Shown here: positions 61,934 to 64,000 of the stretch, in pieces
How the letters are laid out: every line of letters begins with the position of its first letter
Numbering within the stretch: the stretch's first letter is position 1
Origin: Streptomyces flavotricini
Lineage (GTDB): Bacteria; Actinomycetota; Actinomycetes; Streptomycetales; Streptomycetaceae
NCBI RefSeq assembly: GCF_020639365.1
Contig: NZ_JAINUL010000001.1
Coordinates: 3,113,223-3,177,222, forward strand
Direction of reading: 5' to 3'
DNA: 64,000 bases
The notes under the pieces: model-generated
What the model was told of the DNA's origin: nothing
Database searches by the model: none
Seen by the model: only the letters and a program-made list of their open reading frames with translations
Position numbers and translations under genes: made by a program

Positions 61934-63478
61934 CTACGCGGACGCGCGTTCGAATGCCGAGGGGTCCCCGGCGGCCGGACCGGGGACCGGGGTCGCCGCC
62001 CGGGCCTGGGCCCGCGCGGGAGCCGGTGCCTTCGTACGGACCAGCACCAGGACCAGCAGCGCCCCCGCCAGCCCCATCAGCCCCGAGGTCAGGAACGTCC
62101 CGCGCAGTCCGCTCGCGAAGGCCTCCTCGACCCAGACCCGTGCGGCCGGACCCGTCGCCAGCAGCTGCCCGGCCCGCCCGGAGGCCAACGCCTCGGCCGT
62201 GCCGTGGCCTTGGCCGGAGCCGGCGAGCCCGTCCCGCAGCCCGGCCTGGAAGACCGCGCCGAGCACCGCGACCCCGAGGGCCATGCCCAGCTGCCGCGCG
62301 GTGTTCAGGGCCCCGCCGGCCATGCCCGCCCGGGCCGGGGTCACGGCCCCCATCGCGGCGGCGGCCAGGGCCGGGGTCGCCATGCCCACTCCGAGCCCGG
62401 TCACCACCAGCCCCGGGACCAGGACCGACCAGCCGTCGCCCGCGTCCGTCATCCAGGCCTGGAGCAGCGCGCCCGCCCCGATCAGCAGCATCCCGCCGCC
62501 GATGGTCAGCCGCGCCGGGGCTCCGTGCAGCAGCCGCCCGGCCACCGCGGAGACGGCGAACGAGGAGATGCTCAGCGGCACCAGCACCAGGCCGGCGGAG
62601 ACCGGGCCCATCCCCTCCGCGGACTGCAGCCACAGGGAGACGTACATCAGGTACGAGAAGGCCGCGCCCGACAGCAGCAGCGCCCCGGCCATGACGCCGA
62701 CGAAGGAGCGGCTGCGGAACAGCGAGAGGTCCAGCATGGGGCGGGGGCTGCGCAGTTCGACGAGGACGAACGCGGCGAAGGCGGCCACGCCGAGACCGAG
62801 GAGGCCGAGGGTGGCGGCGCCGGTCCAGCCGTTCTCGCCGACCCGGATCAGGGCGTAGGTGACGGCCGCGGCCCCGGTGGTGAACGCGGCCATGCCGGGC
62901 AGGTCGAGGCCCTTGGCGTGGGGGTCACGGGATTCGGCGACCGACTTCAGCGTCACGTACACGGCCAGGGCGCAGACGGGGAGGTTGATGAAGAAGATCC
63001 AGCGCCAGCCGAAGTGCTGGGTGAGCAGCCCGCCGATGATCGGGCCGGCCGCGGCGGCGGCCCCGTTGACCGCGCCCCAGACCCCGAAGGCGACCCCGCG
63101 GTCACGGCCCTGGTAGGCGCTGCTGAGCAGGGCCATGGTGGTGGCGAACATCGCGGCGCCACCGATGCCCTGGACGGTGCGGAAGGCGATCAGCGCGGCC
63201 GGGCCGCCGGCCAGCCCGCAGGCGAGGGAGGCGGCGGCGAAGAGGGCGAGCCCGCCGAGGTAGACGCGGCGGCGGCCGATCCGGTCGGCGAGGGAGCCGG
63301 CGCCGAGCAGCAGGGCGGCGAGGGCCAGGGCGTAGCCGTCGACGACCCACTGGAGTCCGGAGAAGGAGGTGTGCATGTCGGCGGCCATGTCGGGCAGGGC
63401 GACCATCACGATCGTGACGTCGACCAGGAGCATGAACGCCCCGAGGCACACCGCGGTCAGCGGGAGCCATTTGCGCAT
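61934..63478 (-). CDS. MFS drug/solute exporter, DHA2 (EmrB/QacA) family, 14 helices
   Basis: A 514-residue membrane protein. Family motifs are LDVTIVMVALPDMAADMHTS-like motif D1 (here LVDVTIVMVALPDMAAD), motif A GSLADRIGRRRVYLGG, RTVQGIGGAAMFATTMALLS (motif B) and AAAGPIIGGLLTQHFGWRWI (motif C, antiporter). It is probably a proton-driven efflux pump; the substrate is unknown. AGGAG precedes the ATG at 63478. It is divergent from an Lrp/AsnC-type regulator gene. Confidence 0.93.
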   Translation of the reverse strand: MRKWLPLTAVCLGAFMLLVDVTIVMVALPDMAADMHTSFSGLQWVVDGYALALAALLLGAGSLADRIGRRRVYLGGLALFAAASLACGLAGGPAALIAFRTVQGIGGAAMFATTMALLSSAYQGRDRGVAFGVWGAVNGAAAAAGPIIGGLLTQHFGWRWIFFINLPVCALAVYVTLKSVAESRDPHAKGLDLPGMAAFTTGAAAVTYALIRVGENGWTGAATLGLLGLGVAAFAAFVLVELRSPRPMLDLSLFRSRSFVGVMAGALLLSGAAFSYLMYVSLWLQSAEGMGPVSAGLVLVPLSISSFAVSAVAGRLLHGAPARLTIGGGMLLIGAGALLQAWMTDAGDGWSVLVPGLVVTGLGVGMATPALAAAAMGAVTPARAGMAGGALNTARQLGMALGVAVLGAVFQAGLRDGLAGSGQGHGTAEALASGRAGQLLATGPAARVWVEEAFASGLRGTFLTSGLMGLAGALLVLVLVRTKAPAPARAQARAATPVPGPAAGDPSAFERASA

Positions 63479-63616
63479 GGGAGAACTCCTCGGGACCCGG
63501 AGGCCCGGCAGGGGGTGGTGGTGGGGTGGCGGTGGCTCCAAACTCCCACCCGGACGGCCGATCCCCCACCCAGACCCTCCCGGCTGCCGGATTTCACTCT
63601 TCGGATCCCCTGTCAT

Positions 63617-64000
63617 GATGGAATCCATGACCACGCCCGTGCAGCTGGACGGCCTCGACCGCGCCCTGATGCAGGCCCTGATGATCGACGGACGGGCCGC
63701 CTTCAGCAGGATCGCCGAGGTCCTGGAGGTCTCCGACCAGACGGTGGTGCGCCGCTACCGCCGGCTGCGCACCTCGGGCCTGCTCCGGGTGATCGGGCTG
63801 CCGCTGGGCAACCGCGTCGGGCTCTTCGAATCCTGGCTGCGGGTGCAGTGCGCGCCGGACGCCGCGCTCGCGGTGGCCGAGGCGCTGGCCCGGCGGCCGG
63901 ACATCTCCTGGGTGAAGCTCGGCTCGGGCGGCACCGAGATCCACTGCCTGACCAAGGCCCGCACCCGCCAGGACCGCGACGGCCTGCTCCTGGACAAGCT
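63617..64000 (+). CDS. Lrp/AsnC family transcriptional regulator, partial (3' end outside window)
   Basis: The first 128 residues are visible. The N-terminal HTH (about 10-60) has LDGLDRALMQALMIDGRAAF, SRIAEVLEVSDQTVVRRYRR and LRTSGLLRVIGLPLGNRVG; the ligand-binding RAM-like domain begins afterwards. It is cut by the window end. The start is ATG 63617 or 63626, with no strong Shine-Dalgarno, so a near-leaderless transcript is possible. Its position, 138 bases from the divergent MFS exporter gene, makes that gene the likely target. Confidence 0.85.

Overview
The window is a very GC-rich chromosomal segment from an actinomycete, almost certainly a Streptomyces. The evidence is the strong third-position G/C bias, frequent GTG and TTG starts, an SsgA-like cell-division protein (a family confined to morphologically complex actinomycetes), tandem SseB-type proteins and a DUF6458 protein. 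About 57 genes or gene remnants are supported. No tRNA, rRNA, CRISPR array or prophage was seen.

Left part (1-8,500): a truncated IS481-type transposase and a damaged ORF mark a rearranged edge. They are followed by a DUF1330 gene, a GlxA-type regulator divergent from a quinone oxidoreductase-like gene (with a 14-bp perfect palindrome between them), a CAP-domain secreted protein, and the tRNA-thiolation pair mnmA and cysteine desulfurase with an amidase gene inserted between them. A thioesterase and a TRIC-type channel follow.

8,476-23,000 is a peptide-uptake and one-carbon/serine block. It holds a complete five-gene dipeptide/oligopeptide ABC operon on the minus strand (order C-A-B-D-F), two SseB paralogues and a small P-loop ATPase. 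On the plus strand, a tandem glycine riboswitch precedes gcvT-gcvH-glyA, and sdaA follows separately. Together these cleave glycine, interconvert glycine and serine, and deaminate serine to pyruvate.

23,000-33,200 is mixed: a small Asn/Gly/Gln-rich secreted protein, an SsgA-like protein, an AMIN-like secreted protein, a flavodoxin-like reductase preceded by seven copies of an 8-bp repeat, then a cobalamin riboswitch controlling the cobalt ECF transporter cbiMNQO. PadR, EF-hand, YVTN beta-propeller lipoprotein, NodB-type lipoprotein, anti-sigma-type ATPase and enoyl-CoA hydratase genes follow.

33,275-39,112 is the most unusual part. Three L,D-transpeptidase genes (one lacking its 5' end at a visible sequence junction near 35,280) surround a 741-residue surface protein. 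That protein has a choice-of-anchor-A domain, three SpaA/Cna-B-like modules each carrying a complete Lys-Glu-Asn isopeptide triad plus a Cys pair, and a Gly-Lys repeat tail. It has no sortase signal.

39,285-58,470 holds glgX and then a scattered exopolysaccharide locus: a CDP-alcohol phosphatidyltransferase, a TagD-like cytidylyltransferase, two glycosyltransferases, a Wzz/BY-kinase-like protein lacking the Walker A lysine, a flippase, a Wzy-like polymerase, an acetyltransferase, GDP-mannose dehydratase, GDP-fucose synthase and the initiating sugar-phosphate transferase. A large beta-propeller/LamG/DNRLRE secreted protein is embedded in it. The right end carries a secreted M4 metalloprotease, a small secreted protein, a DHA2-type MFS exporter and a partial Lrp/AsnC-type regulator cut by the window edge.
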